From contig AP026547.1 of assembly GCA_026075535.2 (NCBI GenBank), positions 5,332,001 to 5,396,000 of the forward strand: DNA of 64,000 bases. The letters run 5' to 3'. Source of the stretch: Tricholoma matsutake. Its lineage: Eukaryota > Basidiomycota > Agaricomycetes > Agaricales > Tricholomataceae. Below the pieces are notes generated by a model. The model did no database searches. It was given only the letters and a program-made list of their open reading frames with translations, and was not told the origin of the DNA. The translations under genes were made by a program, and so were the position numbers. Shown piece after piece: positions 11,240 through 22,349 of the stretch. How positions within the stretch are numbered: position 1 is the stretch's first letter; each line of letters starts with the position of its first letter.

Positions 11240-11465
11240 AAGTTTATTTATGACTCAACTTTTCATATTCTTTGAGGAGGCATCTTAATTGTTTGATATC
11301 GATATGTTTGACATGGGAGTGGAGAAGGGGGTCTTCAGATAGGGTACTTGTCACTGAATTGAGTAAATAGTTGTTGGGATTGTCTGTTGATAACTGATGG
11401 AGTGTAGAAGAGTGCACAGCCAAGTACACTCCTTAGCCGCTTCAAACGCAGCTATGTATTCAGAA
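11240..11465 (-). pseudogene. copia RNase H fragment
   Basis: Minus-strand translation gives EYIAAFEAAKECTWLCTLLHS and, in another frame, STLSEDPLLHSHVKHIDIKQL. Both match the RNase H end of the copia pol at 22350-23045 (EYVAAFETAKECIWLQTLLHS; KTLSKDPLLHSQVKHVDI). It is a short frameshifted scrap of copia family C or a close relative. Confidence 0.75.
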
Positions 11466-12480
11466 AATTTTAATTAACCACATCCCTTGTGTAGGACACG
11501 AGGGAGTGGGTATAATATAATAATAAACAAAAAAAAAAACCCCTCTCACAAGATGTGAGAGGGGGGGAATTACTACTATGTACATAAAAAACTAAACCCC
11601 TTGCATTCAGTGCGAGGGGGGGATTCATAAGTACTACAATATATATACCCCTCGCATTTGGTGTGAGGGGGGGGGGGAGAGATAAATTAAAAATAATAAG
11701 ACCCCTCCCCATGCAAAATGCAGGGGAGGGGGGGTTGGGGGATGTGGTCTGGGGTGGGTGTTGTCACCCACCCCTCCTCGCATGTGTCTGTCACTGTAGC
11801 AAGCTGCACCTGTCATCCACCCTATGAGCAGAGGCTCATAGGCATGGGGATGGGTGCCATGGTCATCGTAGCCCTGGTGTACCTGCCATCCACCCGATGA
11901 GCAGGTGCTCATTGGCATGGGCTCTCACCACCCATCCACCCTGTGAGCCTCTGCTCGCAGGTGTGGGGTGGGTGTGTTGTCAGTTTTGTGGGTCTCCTGG
12001 TTTGGAGGGGTTGGGGGGAGGGGTCAGTGATGTGGCATGCAAGGGAGGGGGTAGGTGGGTGCTTACCAGGTGGGTATCCTGCTCTGCAGGTCTCCCGGTA
12101 CCCCTCTGCTGTCTCTATCCTTTATCAACACCCTCACATCCCATTTGGATGGGGAGGAGGGGGCTGGCATGGGTGTCGTCAGGTCTGGGTTGATCCCCAT
12201 TGTTCTGTGTTGGCATCGGTGTTGCCCTGTTATTGTTCACCGTCATCACCTCCATTCCACCCATGATCCACCCCCCAAGCAGTTGCTCAAGGGGCTGGAG
12301 GCAGGTGGTGTGTTGTTGGCCCTGGTGCTTTGCATTCTGGAGGTCCTGGTGCTGGTAGGCAGCATCGTCATCATCATCGATGACTGCACACACTCACGAT
12401 CCACCCTACGAGCAGGGGCTCACAGGCATGGGGTGGGTGTGTGGGGTTGTCTTGTGTCTGGCCATCATTACCAGTAGAGT
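11466..12480 (+). repeat. hairpin/palindrome element, copy 1
   Basis: The left end is AAATTTTAATTAA followed by four short hairpins (about 11537, 11594, 11646 and 11699) of the form CCCCTCGCATTTGGTGTGAGGGG. Then comes a GC-rich stretch with at least five copies of a palindrome of the type CCACCC-GAGCAG-NN-GCTC-GGGTGG (near 11815, 11890, 11935, 12280 and 12410). The right end reads CATTACCAGTAG. The same parts in the same order occur in reverse at 20512-19560. No transposase is present, so it looks like a non-autonomous mobile element of unknown class. Confidence 0.6.
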
Positions 12481-12740
12481 AGAACTAGTGTTTTAAGGTC
12501 CAGTTTGGTCCGGTTTTTCGACCCCAAAGTGGGTTAACCGGTCCAGACTGCAAGCCCAAGTGACATAGACCATAACTGAACCAATAGGACCAGTCCTAAT
12601 CAGTTCAGTTATGGTCCAGAAAACTGGTTTAAACTGGTTTTCATCCCATTTTTTTGAGTATTACACATCAGTAGAAAACCACCCCTTCATCTCGTGTTTT
12701 GAGTGAGGGAGGGGCGGGTGTTGCGTTGTCACTGTCTTGT
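12481..12740. repeat. GGTCCAGT-rich segment, possible TIR element end
   Basis: Dense short words GGTCCAGTTTGGTCCGG, ACTGAACC and ACTGGTTT occur here. Similar words occur in 13640-13850 and 47850-47990. They resemble subterminal repeats of DNA transposons. I could not fix ends or a target duplication. Confidence 0.35.
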
Positions 12741-12759
12741 GGTCCCCATTCATCCTCAT

Positions 12760-13140
12760 CATCATCCCCAATCATTGTTGTCCCCTGCTTGTCGTTCATC
12801 AACATCATTGTCCCCTACTCATTTGTTGTTGTCATTGTCCCCTACTCATTCATCATCATCGTTGTCCCCTGCTTGTTGTTCATCATCATTGTCATTGTCC
12901 CCTACTCATTCATCATCATCGTTGTCCCCTGCTTGTTGTTCATCATCATTGTTATTGTCCCCTACTCATCATTTGTCATCATTGTTGTCCTCTGCTTGGC
13001 GTTCATTGTCGTTGTCATCCCCTACTCGTTGTTCATTGTCATCGTCCTCCACTCATTGTTTGTCATTGTTGTTGTCCCCTGCTTGTCATTAGTCATTTGT
13101 TGTTGTTGTTGTTGTCCCTCATTGTCCTCATGTTCATTGT
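12760..13140 (+). repeat. 30/60-bp tandem repeat (TTGTCCCCTACTCATTCATCATC type)
   Basis: Tandem repeats of about 30 bp alternate between CCCCTACTCATTCATCATC and CCCCTGCTTGTTGTTCATC forms, so the period is 60 bp; 12841-12900 and 12901-12960 are almost identical. All frames are open by composition, which explains the long low-complexity ORFs here. I do not call a gene. Confidence 0.8.
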
Positions 13141-13900
13141 CCTCATCTCCTGCACCCACAGTCCACCCCACGAGCAGTGGCTTGTGAGGCTGGAAGTGGG
13201 TGCTCTGTTGTCAGTGTTATAATGTGTTATAATATACATAGATTCTAAGAAACAAACAAGAAAATAATTAGTTACAAATGAAAGGCAAAGAGTAAAAGAT
13301 ACTTACCTGGGGCACAAACAACAACAGATGTTGTTTGTGCCCCAGTTGTGGACAAGGCCATTGTTGTAGTAGGGAGAGAAACCAAGTTGCAAAACATGTT
13401 GTGGCTGGTGGCAATACAGTACAAATAAATGTAAACATATAAATGAATATGTAAACACATCAAAAACATGTAAATGAGAGTACATGTGACCATGCAAACA
13501 GGTGCAAATGGTCAGTGCTATTTAAACAGCTTACTTTTCCTTCTATTCATTTGGGCATGCCCCAGTTTTTTATCTACAACATATGTAATTAGTATATAAA
13601 TATATTTATTTGGTACTCTTATAGGGTACATAATATAAGTGTAAAAAGACTGGTTGTAAACTGGTTACAACCAGTCTTATAATGGTCTTCAAATGTTTTC
13701 AAAATGAGTGAACCGGCAACTGAACCACGGTTTTGGTTACTCAATTTTTCAGACAAATGGACTGAACTGCAGCATGGACCACGGTTCAGTCTGGTTTGGT
13801 CTTCAGTCCTATGGACTGAACCTTCAAACACTCGTCATTTGGGTCTGTGTTCCATCCAGTCGGCTTGTTTGCGGGTGGTGGTGTTGTTACCAGTAGATTA
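13141..13900. repeat. repeat-derived segment with GAGCA palindrome and ACTGGTT words
   Basis: It contains one more CCACCCCACGAGCAGTGGC palindrome (near 13160), an inverted repeat of GGGGCACAAACAACA around 13310-13345, an inverted repeat of GACTGGTTGTAA around 13645-13675, and ends near 13889 with GTTACCAGTAGAT, the same end seen near 12472. No coding sequence is seen. Confidence 0.4.
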
Positions 13901-13977
13901 TAACCTAGAAAACTAAAGAAACTGGTTAGTTAGTTTATAAAAACAAAAAGCAAATGAAAAAAAAAACTTATGTAGGG

Positions 13978-14135
13978 CCCATCCATTTGGCTCGTTTGCG
14001 GGTGGTGGTGATGGTGGATTGGGCATGGGAGCAGTGGCGGTGGGTGTCCATGCAGTGGTGGTGGTGGTAGAGAGAGGAGGGAGGAAGGCGGCATCGACAG
14101 TGGTGGTGGTGGTGGTGGTGAGTGATGAGCTGGCA
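13978..14135. repeat. GGTGGTGG-rich repeat, inverted relative to 19270-19445
   Basis: The segment from GGCTCGTTTGCGGGTGGTGG through GAGCTGGCA is the reverse-complement relative of 19270-19445. It seems to be part of a dispersed repeat rather than a simple microsatellite, because the non-repetitive edges also match. Confidence 0.6.
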
Positions 14136-14215
14136 CATTTGATGATGCGGGAATATGCTTTGTCATACACAGCTGCACCACAGTACCTGTTGCAAGTAGA
14201 TGATACCTTACACAA

Positions 14216-14422
14216 GGTATTGTGGTGTAATGGTTATATTGTGTATTATGATTACATAAGCAACCTATGGGGATCTGGGTTCATTTCCTTTTCTTACACA
14301 CTTTTTCAGCAGAATCTGACTGGACTCCCAGTGGACTCCCAGTGGACTCCAGTCAGTCTGGTCAGACTCCAGTTGGAGTCCACTAGGAAAGGTGGGGGAG
14401 TGCAAAGACCTCGGTACTCCTG
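14216..14422 (+). mobile_element. tRNA-derived SINE, copy 2
   Basis: The head TGTGGTGTAATGGTTA is A-box-like and GATCTGGGTTCATTTCC is B-box-like. A body follows with repeats of GTGGACTCCCA and GTCAGACTCCAG, and a tail GTGGGGGAGTGCAAAG...GGTACTCC shared with the other SINEs. Its head differs from copies 1 and 4, which suggests a different tRNA ancestor joined to the same body and tail. Confidence 0.6.
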
Positions 14423-14429
14423 CTATGAA

Positions 14430-17400
14430 CAAATTGTGGGCCACTAATCTGTTGGTTGTGAATGCACCCATAAGATTGTGATTTGCTTTGCTTGCATGCA
14501 TTTCACATTGGTACTTCTCTTCAAACTCCAAAAAACCTGTAAGCTTGAGATAAACATGTTGTAACTCCCGAACACTTCTCCGCATTCCATGATAAGAAGT
14601 CAGTATAAACTGGAGACAATGTAGAGGAGTTTTGTAAGTGTGTGTACAATTGCTTTCTCACAAAACTTGGGGTTTTCAGAGCACTTTAGGAGAAATTTGA
14701 GAGCAGTCCATAGCTCTAAAAACTGGGTCTGATGCAACTTTCCAACCCCATGCAACATTCTGTTCTCAGTGACAAAATCACTTTTGTCAGGCAACCACCA
14801 GGCAATCTTCTCACAACCAACTACTCAAGAAGGTCCTCAAGGAATACATGCAAGGTGTTGTAATCCAGGGATGTACAGTTGAGGCCATTGGATTGGGTTG
14901 TCATCACCGTAATGCAAATTTGACCTTAAGAATAGTTTGTGATCACCCCCAAGAGGTGGCTGAAAAATAATGCTGCAGTTAGGACTGGTGACAATATACT
15001 GTCCATCATAGGTTACTGATCCTGTAAGGCCATCGACTGCAGTGATCGCTGGCTGAATGTTTAAGAATGCATGCAATAGACTATTTGACATAAAGACCTA
15101 TGATCGTCAAAATTTTGTGTGTGCACTGTGCAGTATCAAAGCTGGATTTTCTAGAAGCTGAGCCAACATAATGTTTTGAGGATAGGCATTCTAATACAGT
15201 CAAATGGCGACAAGGCAAAGTGAAAGCTGAAGCCACAGACAGAGCACCTGGCTCTGTATGTGAAGCGGTTGTTGAACAATGTGCTCAAGGAATATAGACA
15301 CAATAGTCAAGAACAAGGAAGTACCTACTTGTCACATGATAGTGGTAAAGACAAAGAAGTCTGTGAGCCCAAGTGAGAGCCACCCATAGTTCTCACACCG
15401 ATAAACAAGGTTCACTCAGCCACAACTTTCTGATCATCCACAAAATAACTCATGACCAATTACTTAGTGTAACCAATTAACTTCTGCCAGTGACCACAAT
15501 CTTTATACATGTACTTTGTTACAAACACTGTCTCTTTCATAGAAGGTCAGCTATCATCATTTACCTCCTCCTCCCACTTCCCTGGTACATCATTCAATGA
15601 CTACCTAACAGTCTGGCCAGGTGCTGAGACTGTTTCTCTTTCTTATGCATGTTTGCTGTGAGCTTCAGAGCTGAACACATTAACCTGGTACACAAACACT
15701 TGTAACATTGTCAAAAAACTTGATATCTTCTTGATAACAACTAGAAGTTAGTTTTTTCTCTTTTCATAGTAGTGTTCTCTTCCTTAGACTTTCATAGTCC
15801 CTTCTTGTCTGCTTCATACCGGTCACTGCTTCTTTTACTAAAATCCACCCTTGTGAGTTTGCCATTCAATGACAGCCCAAAAGTCTGGCCAGGTGCCAGA
15901 ACAGATACACATTCTTACACATGTTACTTATAAGATTCAGAATGGGACAAGCATTTTTGCTTACCAACATGCTGAACTGGTTATTTGACCAAGACCCACA
16001 GACCATCTGGGTCTCTATTCACCAGAGTTAGCAGAATACAAGCCATGTAATGTCAAGCAACTAAACATAGCAAAGGGCTCAGCATCCTTCAAGGAACAAA
16101 ACCAATGGCCATAACCCTTTTAAGTCATGACATCCATGTCCTTACCTTTTGACAATCTATCTTCCTCCTGTTTTGTGGTACCATATCCATTCTTTCACTT
16201 TAACAATACTTTTTTCAGTGTTACCCCAAGGAGTCCCTGTGTTTTAAGTTTTTGCAATGTACTGTGAGTAATGTCTTTACATTTATAGTCACCACTGCTC
16301 TCTTACTGTACTGAACTTTGATTCCAAGAGTGCCATAGAGCATAGCACTACCAACATCTTGCATTGCTTGCCTTTCATTGGATCCTCCTTGATTGGAATG
16401 ACCACAAACAAAAGTTGAACTTCAACAATGTCCCCTCTTCTAACATCTGCAGCCCACATGATTCAAATCTGTTGCACTGTTTCATTGACTCTCAACTCCT
16501 CAAGCACCAACAAAAACAAAAAACACATTTGAATTTCCCACCAAGTTGTCTGAAAGCCTGACAGTACTCGACTTCATTATCTTCTGTATGTACACATCTT
16601 GCTCCCAGTGTGTCAGCCATGTGCATAAGTACACTGTGAGAATCAATGCTTTCCTGGAAAGGCACACCCTAGAGAAATGACCCATCTCTGACTGGTGTAA
16701 AGTATTGTTTTGATATTTCAAGAGAAGGCCCATCTGAGCAGGTTAAATTCCAGCTAGCCAATTGTTTGCACATAAATGCTCAGTCAAAAACACCATACAC
16801 CTCATTAGCCACATCCACTGCCTTAAGGAACACTGTGGTCTGCAAGCTGCTGACAGTAACTGACTGTCACAGATAGTGGTATTTTGCAGGTAACATCCTG
16901 TAACACATTAGCCATAGACATAAATGCACCAATCTACACACTTCGGTATCTTTTCCAAAGGAGGGAGCAGCATGTCTGTCAAAACCCCTTGCACTGTGAA
17001 AATGGCCTCTCATAGTTCCTTGCCTGTCTTTTGCTTTTTAAACAAACACCATGAAGGCACATCAGGATGATGGCTGACCATGAATGTCTCCTCCCAATGT
17101 GGTTGGCTCTGACCACAAATCAGTTACCAATTAGGTGGAGATGGAACACATTCCTACTGAAAGCAATGCCCCTAATTGATCTCGTCCATTGCAGATCTCC
17201 AGTTCGAGGTTTAGTTTCTCTAGTTCAACACCTATTGCATGATGAGCAATGCTCATACTCAATATTAAATGGGAACCTCACATGCATTGTCAAAATCATA
17301 TTGTCTGTCCATTGTCCTGATAGTTGAGGGATTATAGGTGTCTGCCGTCTTTCAACTGCAATGCTTTTAACCTGATTCATGATCAAAACCTTTTTTCATC

Positions 17401-18434
17401 CTCATGTATACTTAGACTTCTTTCTTTTGCAAACAGAGACATCCCAAAAAAGGCACCAAGGAAATGGCCTATCAATCTGCACTACCCCTACAAGTGCATC
17501 ATTGCATAATCAAGGACGCTGCACACTCTTGGCTCCAGGTGCCCCTGTTTTACCATGACTCAATACCTCTGCAACACATTCAGCTCTCTTGATCATAAAC
17601 TGACCATGGACTGGTGGCAGCTTCATGCAGATGAGGTATGCAAACTCATTCTGCTGTTGACAGGGTTGACATACTTTATGGTAGTTAATTACAATGTGTA
17701 CTTGGTCTGGGAGCAACGGAACCCAGACCAGTACTGGCAGCGACACACCACACTTTCAGATTGACTACACTCAGAGCAATGACTGCATCCCTTGGTTTTC
17801 AGTAGTGAGGTTTGAAAGCTGCCCTTCAACATCCATGCCAATTTCTCAAACAATCATCAAAGGAGCAAAGGTTGTTTCCAATGGGTTCTTATTGAGGGCC
17901 TTCACTCACAAATGAATTACTATTCACCAATCACATCATTCACAGTTTGAGAGACTGCCTGACACCATGTGGTTGAACATAACAATTGTCAACCATAATA
18001 ATCACCATGTCTTGACGGCTGATATTCCTGTTGTCAGACCTGCCTCAGACTTTGTCGAGCCTGATGATTTCTTTTCAAAGGCAGAAGGGGTGGCATTGCT
18101 TGTGCAGAAATTTGCTCCTATAATCTATTACATTATAAAGGGGGAGGGGTGATTGCCCTGTGATTTTCAGCATATGTACTCCATATAAAAAAAGTGTCTC
18201 TTGCCTATTTCTACAATTACAAACATGAGCACTCTCCACCACTACTACCCATGCCATCTTGGATAGCATATGTTGACTACATCTGGGTACCTGTACCCTC
18301 ACTGCCTGTCTATTACTTACTGTGTACATCTTTGATTGCAGGGAGTAGAGCTTCTTAACATATCTACATAGGGTTCCATGTGTCAAATGCATGACCAGAG
18401 GAGACACAAGAACAACTGCCTCGAGATAGGACAT
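14430..18434 (-). pseudogene. decayed coding sequence of a repetitive protein family (unidentified)
   Basis: Minus-strand translation shows a chain of open pieces broken by stops and frame changes. They include LPLYNVIDYRSKFLHKQCHPF (near 18120), KLPPVHGQFMIKRAECVAEVLSHGKTGAPG (split here for length; near 17600), SNSLLHAFLNIQPAITAVDG (near 15070), LWTALKFLLKCSENPKFCEK (near 14700) and a block ending in MGAFTTNRLVAHNLFIAGVP (near 14450). The last block resembles a segment I associate with highly repeated mushroom hypothetical proteins, but I cannot name the family or its role. Composition suggests one or two large intron-bearing or decayed genes. The space between pieces shows nothing else. 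Confidence 0.35.
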
Positions 18435-18836
18435 TACACCGGGGAGCTACCAGAACACTGAGGACCAATAGGGGTATAGTGTGGTGTGCTTTTCAGTGTC
18501 TATATCAAGCTATCGCAGGCAAAGTAAACCACCTTCATTTGGTCTCGAATAACATGTTTAATAGCAAGTTTTGTTAGTATGCCAAGCTGGTACCTTCTTG
18601 GATCATGAACATAGCAGTGGCCAATTTAAATGATGCACTTGCTGCAGTCCAGGAAAATGGTGTTATATTTGACTTGCATTTCTGAAGGGATTGTGAAGAC
18701 TTTATGGAAACTTTTTTCATCACAGGAGCCAGCACTGACAGCCGAATGAACATAATGATGACCTGCCTCTCACTACCTGTCAACCAACACACACAAAACC
18801 ACTCCCTAATGCAATTCAGAATACCATGGGAAGGTT

Positions 18837-19178
18837 CAGGAGTACATTACACTCCTCCACTTATTCCAGTCGGAATGCCCATTCCGATTGGAATTTCCGG
18901 AATTCTGGTCAATTCCATTTACATATATTTTTCTCACAATTCATAATTCCGGTCAGACTGGGGGGTCAATTTTACCTCTGGAATCCCTGGAATCTACCCA
19001 GACTCATTTTTACCTGGAACAGTTGGATCAACCAGATGCACAGCACTAGCATAACCAGAATAACTGGAATGCATGTGCTTTCCCAAATAAAATTTTGACG
19101 TGCAACAAGAATTGAACACTTGACCTTGGGTCTGCACACATAACAGCACGCTTAACCACTGAGCTACTGGGTCATTAT
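18837..19178 (-). mobile_element. tRNA-derived SINE, copy 3
   Basis: On the minus strand the head AGTAGCTCAGTGGTTAAGC is A-box-like and AAGTGTTCAATTCTTG is B-box-like. The body holds GGAATTCCGG-type words, and the tail near 18837-18870 (GGAATAAGTGGAGGAGTGTA) matches the other copies. About 340 bp. Confidence 0.7.
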
Positions 19179-19179
19179 T

Positions 19180-19555
19180 CATCTACATACATCTAATACT
19201 TTTATTACCCAACCAAGGTGCATAGTTACAGCCATTAACGGAATATGCACACATGCATATTGCATGACATGTGACACGTGACTGCCAGCTCACAACCACC
19301 ACCACCATCGTCAACACTGCCTCCTCCTCCTCTCCACTCTACCACCACCACTGCGTGCGCACCTGCCACCACCATTCCCATGCCCACTCCCACCATCACC
19401 ACCACCTTCAAACGAGCCAACTGGACGGAATGCGGGCCCAAATGACGGCAATTGTTGTTTGGGCCATAGATAAGTTTTTTTATTTTTTATTTTTATTTTT
19501 ATCAATCAACTAATTTTAATTTATTGCTTTTTAGGCTATATACTACTGGGGATGA
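19180..19555. repeat. repeat related to 13978-14135 and 46380-46460
   Basis: The ACCACCACC-rich core at 19290-19445 is the inverted relative of 13978-14135. The flanking CATGACATGTGACACGTGAC resembles ATGAGACATGTGACATGTGAC near 46390. No genes are seen. Confidence 0.5.
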
Positions 19556-19559
19556 CCTT

Positions 19560-20512
19560 CTGCAACAGAAAACGCACAACAGAAAAATGTGCAACAGAAA
19601 AATGCGCAACCCACGCCCACACCCACTGAATCCCCTCCTCCCCATTCAAATGGGATGTGAGGCTGTCGACACGGGCTAGGTGGGTGCAGAGGAATGCCAG
19701 GAGACCCCAGAAGGGGGATACCTGCCTAGCAAGCACCCACCAATCCCCATACACGCGCCACGTCGCACTGACATGCCCAAACCCCTCCCTCCCCCCCCAA
19801 AAAAAAAAAAGACAGAAATCCAAATGGGGGACAAGAACAATGCCCAGGCACAACAACAATGACACACCACCTGCCCCCAGCCTCACGAGCAACTGCTCGT
19901 GGGGTGAATCGTGGGTGGAACAACAATGACAACAAGCCACCCACCTCCAGCCTCATGAGCAACTGCTTGTGGGGTGGAACGATGCCCAGGTGCAGAGATA
20001 GGAGATGACAATGCACCACCCACCCCCAGCCTCACAAGCAACTGCTCATGGGTGGATTGTGGGTGGAACGACAATGATGACAAGCCACCCACCTCCAGCC
20101 TCACGAGCAACTGCTCGTGGGGTGGAACGTGGGTGGAATGATGCCCAGGTGCAGGGATAGGAGATGACAACACACCACCCACCCCCAGCCTCACGAGCAA
20201 CTGCTCATGGGGTGGATCATGGGTGGAATGACAATGATGACAAGCCACCTACCCCCAGCCTCACAAGCAACTGCTCGTGGGGTGGATCATTGGTGGAAGG
20301 ACAGACAACAGCGGGGTCGCATCCCCTCCCCCTCCCCCACACTTTGTGTGGGGAGGGATTTTTTTTGTACTTTTAATTATTTATTAGTATTGTGCCCCCC
20401 CTCCCTCATTTTGCCTGGGGGAGGGATTTTTTTCGTCATTTTTACCTCCCCCCTCGCGTTCGGCATGAGGGGTTAGCTTTTTATGTATATAAATAAAACT
20501 CCCTTAATTAAA
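19560..20512 (-). repeat. hairpin/palindrome element, copy 2 (reverse orientation)
   Basis: Read on the minus strand from 20512: AATTTTTTAATTAAG end, three hairpins (about 20472, 20432 and 20358), then five or six near-identical units of about 60-70 bp holding CAGCCTCACGAGCAACTGC and TCGTGGGGTGGA (19870-20290), then a GGTCATCCCCAGTAGTATAT end near 19548. The order equals copy 1 at 11466-12480. The palindrome units are more regular here and form a true tandem array. Confidence 0.6.
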
Positions 20513-20583
20513 AAATTTTGATCTTAACTACTTTGAAAAAAATTAGAGTGTCATAAATAAACATTATATTACTAACTAATAAT

Positions 20584-20856
20584 TCTCCTGTGGCTCAACT
20601 GGTTAAGCACACATGTTTGGTTTGTCATGTGATTACTCTAATCAAGATGTCTTGAGTTCAATTCTTACTCTGCACAAATATATTTTGTAGGCACTTTGAC
20701 AACTTAAGACTTGAAATTTGACTATCCATTAGGGTATATACTCTAAGTTGAGCATCTGGAGTAACCAGAATCTGGTCGGAATAACCAGAATCCACTGGAC
20801 TCCAGTGAATCCGATTGGAATAGGTGGAGGAGTGTAAATTACTGAGGTTCAGACAC
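20584..20856 (+). mobile_element. tRNA-derived SINE, copy 4
   Basis: Head CTCCTGTGGCTCAACTGG (A-box-like) and GTCTTGAGTTCAATTCTT (B-box-like). The body contains GTCGGAATAACCAGAAT and the tail GGAATAGGTGGAGGAGTGTA leads to AATTACTG. The head is about 85% alike to copy 1, which lies in the opposite orientation. Confidence 0.7.
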
Positions 20857-20860
20857 CCCG

Positions 20861-21950
20861 TTGAACATATTGAAATCTATGGAAGGAGTCATCCAGAGAG
20901 AGAGGCTGTTCATAGCAGTACTGGGGTATCAAACCCCACAGCAGATGCACCAGGTTCATCAGTCAAACTGGTGGGCATCAGGTATTAGAGGCTAGTCAAA
21001 TTGAGTGAATACAAACACTGCAGCTGTTGTCATGGTTGAATTTGCACACAACGCGAGGATTCTGCCAAAGTGACTGACAACACCTGTTGTTACACTCATA
21101 CACACAGTAGACACCATCACACCACACTTAAATCCAAGAGAGGTGGTTATGTCTACTGCTATTGTTACTGAAATCCTTGGTAGTAGAAGACAAAACCATG
21201 GTCAAACTATTTTGTACGTGCAGAAAACACAATTGTCTAAAAGCAAACACATTGCTGAGGAGTTCAATCATCATGCCTGCTGGATAGCTGCATTCAGTTT
21301 CAGATGTGTGACAGATGCCAAGAGAGAGAAAGAGAAAAGTGCTGTCATGAGTCCCATGAAGGCGAATCCAGTCAGGAGGCATGAATTGAGTACCACTACA
21401 TAGTGATAAGCTTATTCCTAGTGAAAACACTAGGACATACCTCCTCAGCAATGCGTCTTCCAAGACCTGAGTAGCAAACAACAGAGCCAAGCATTTAACA
21501 AACAAACTGACAGAGCAATCCTGAAGCTCATCATCTGTAGAGAAACAAAGAGAAATAAGAAGAGTATCTTCCACTCTGGGAGTGTTGGCAGTACTACTCT
21601 GCCTTGTTCTACAACCTGACAACAGCTGATGAGAAACCCACAGATTGACATAACAAAGGATCCTACCACTCCCAGTTGGTGGTCAACTATCTCATCACAT
21701 ATTCGAATCTCTTTCAACATAGTGATCTGGTTTTCAAACATTGTACAACCATGACAGTCATCAAACAAAGGCATACACAAAACCACAAAAGAGAACTATG
21801 CACACCATTAACCATAGTAAAAGGTAACCACAAGTTTGATGTCATACCTCAGAGTTCACTAAAATAGTCTTGCAGACTTCACCAACGATCTTGAACTGTT
21901 GAGGCATCAAGTTACCATGTTGCATGAGGATGGAGATTCCAGCCTGAGAG
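20861..21950 (-). other. mostly unassigned; 164-codon reverse ORF at 21128-21622
   Basis: The only notable item is a minus-strand open frame of 164 codons (contains STDDELQDCSVSLFVKCLAL). It has no motif I know, and no exon structure could be proposed. It may be a chance ORF or a decayed gene. The rest of the interval shows nothing. Confidence 0.2.
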
Positions 21951-21955
21951 ACTGA

Positions 21956-22318
21956 TGTAGAAAATCAATCCTAGTACAATAAGAGTGAACTCAGTCTCTG
22001 TATAAGCAACTACATTAGTACTTTACCTAGTACAATAAGAGTGAACTGTAAGTACAGTAAGTAACTGTTTACTACTAAATAATAATGTCAGTACTCACCT
22101 CAGTCTCTGTATAAGTGACTGAGGTGGTCAGGTATCTATCTACTGTATATATACAAGCCATGTTAGATAAAGAAGAATGGTATAAAGGTATCCGTGACAT
22201 GGATACAAACACGTGCCTCAAAGGGATGTGCTAAATATAGGGCACACATCAAATATGTGCTGAGATCTGTATATGGCAATATGGTGTTCATATGTGCTCA
22301 CAGTGTCATTCCTCCTCA
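21956..22318 (-). repeat. 3' LTR of copia C
   Basis: About 363 bp. It is longer than the 5' LTR because of a local duplication around ACCTAGTACAATAAGAGTGAACTG (22020-22060). The pol-LTR junction (22318 side) aligns with the one at 27374. Confidence 0.85.
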
Positions 22319-22349
22319 CTGTGAATACTTCTCCTTGCATGGAATCGAG

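Noticed and set aside
12699..13222. Overlapping 129-162-codon open frames rich in Ser, His, Val or Ile
   Set aside because: All three frames are open because of the 30/60-bp tandem repeat; the translations are low-complexity repeats without a start context.
19536..20248. Reverse-strand frames with repeated HEQLLVRLGVGG-like segments
   Set aside because: The repeating peptide is the translation of the GAGCA palindrome array; frames are open only because the repeat lacks stops.
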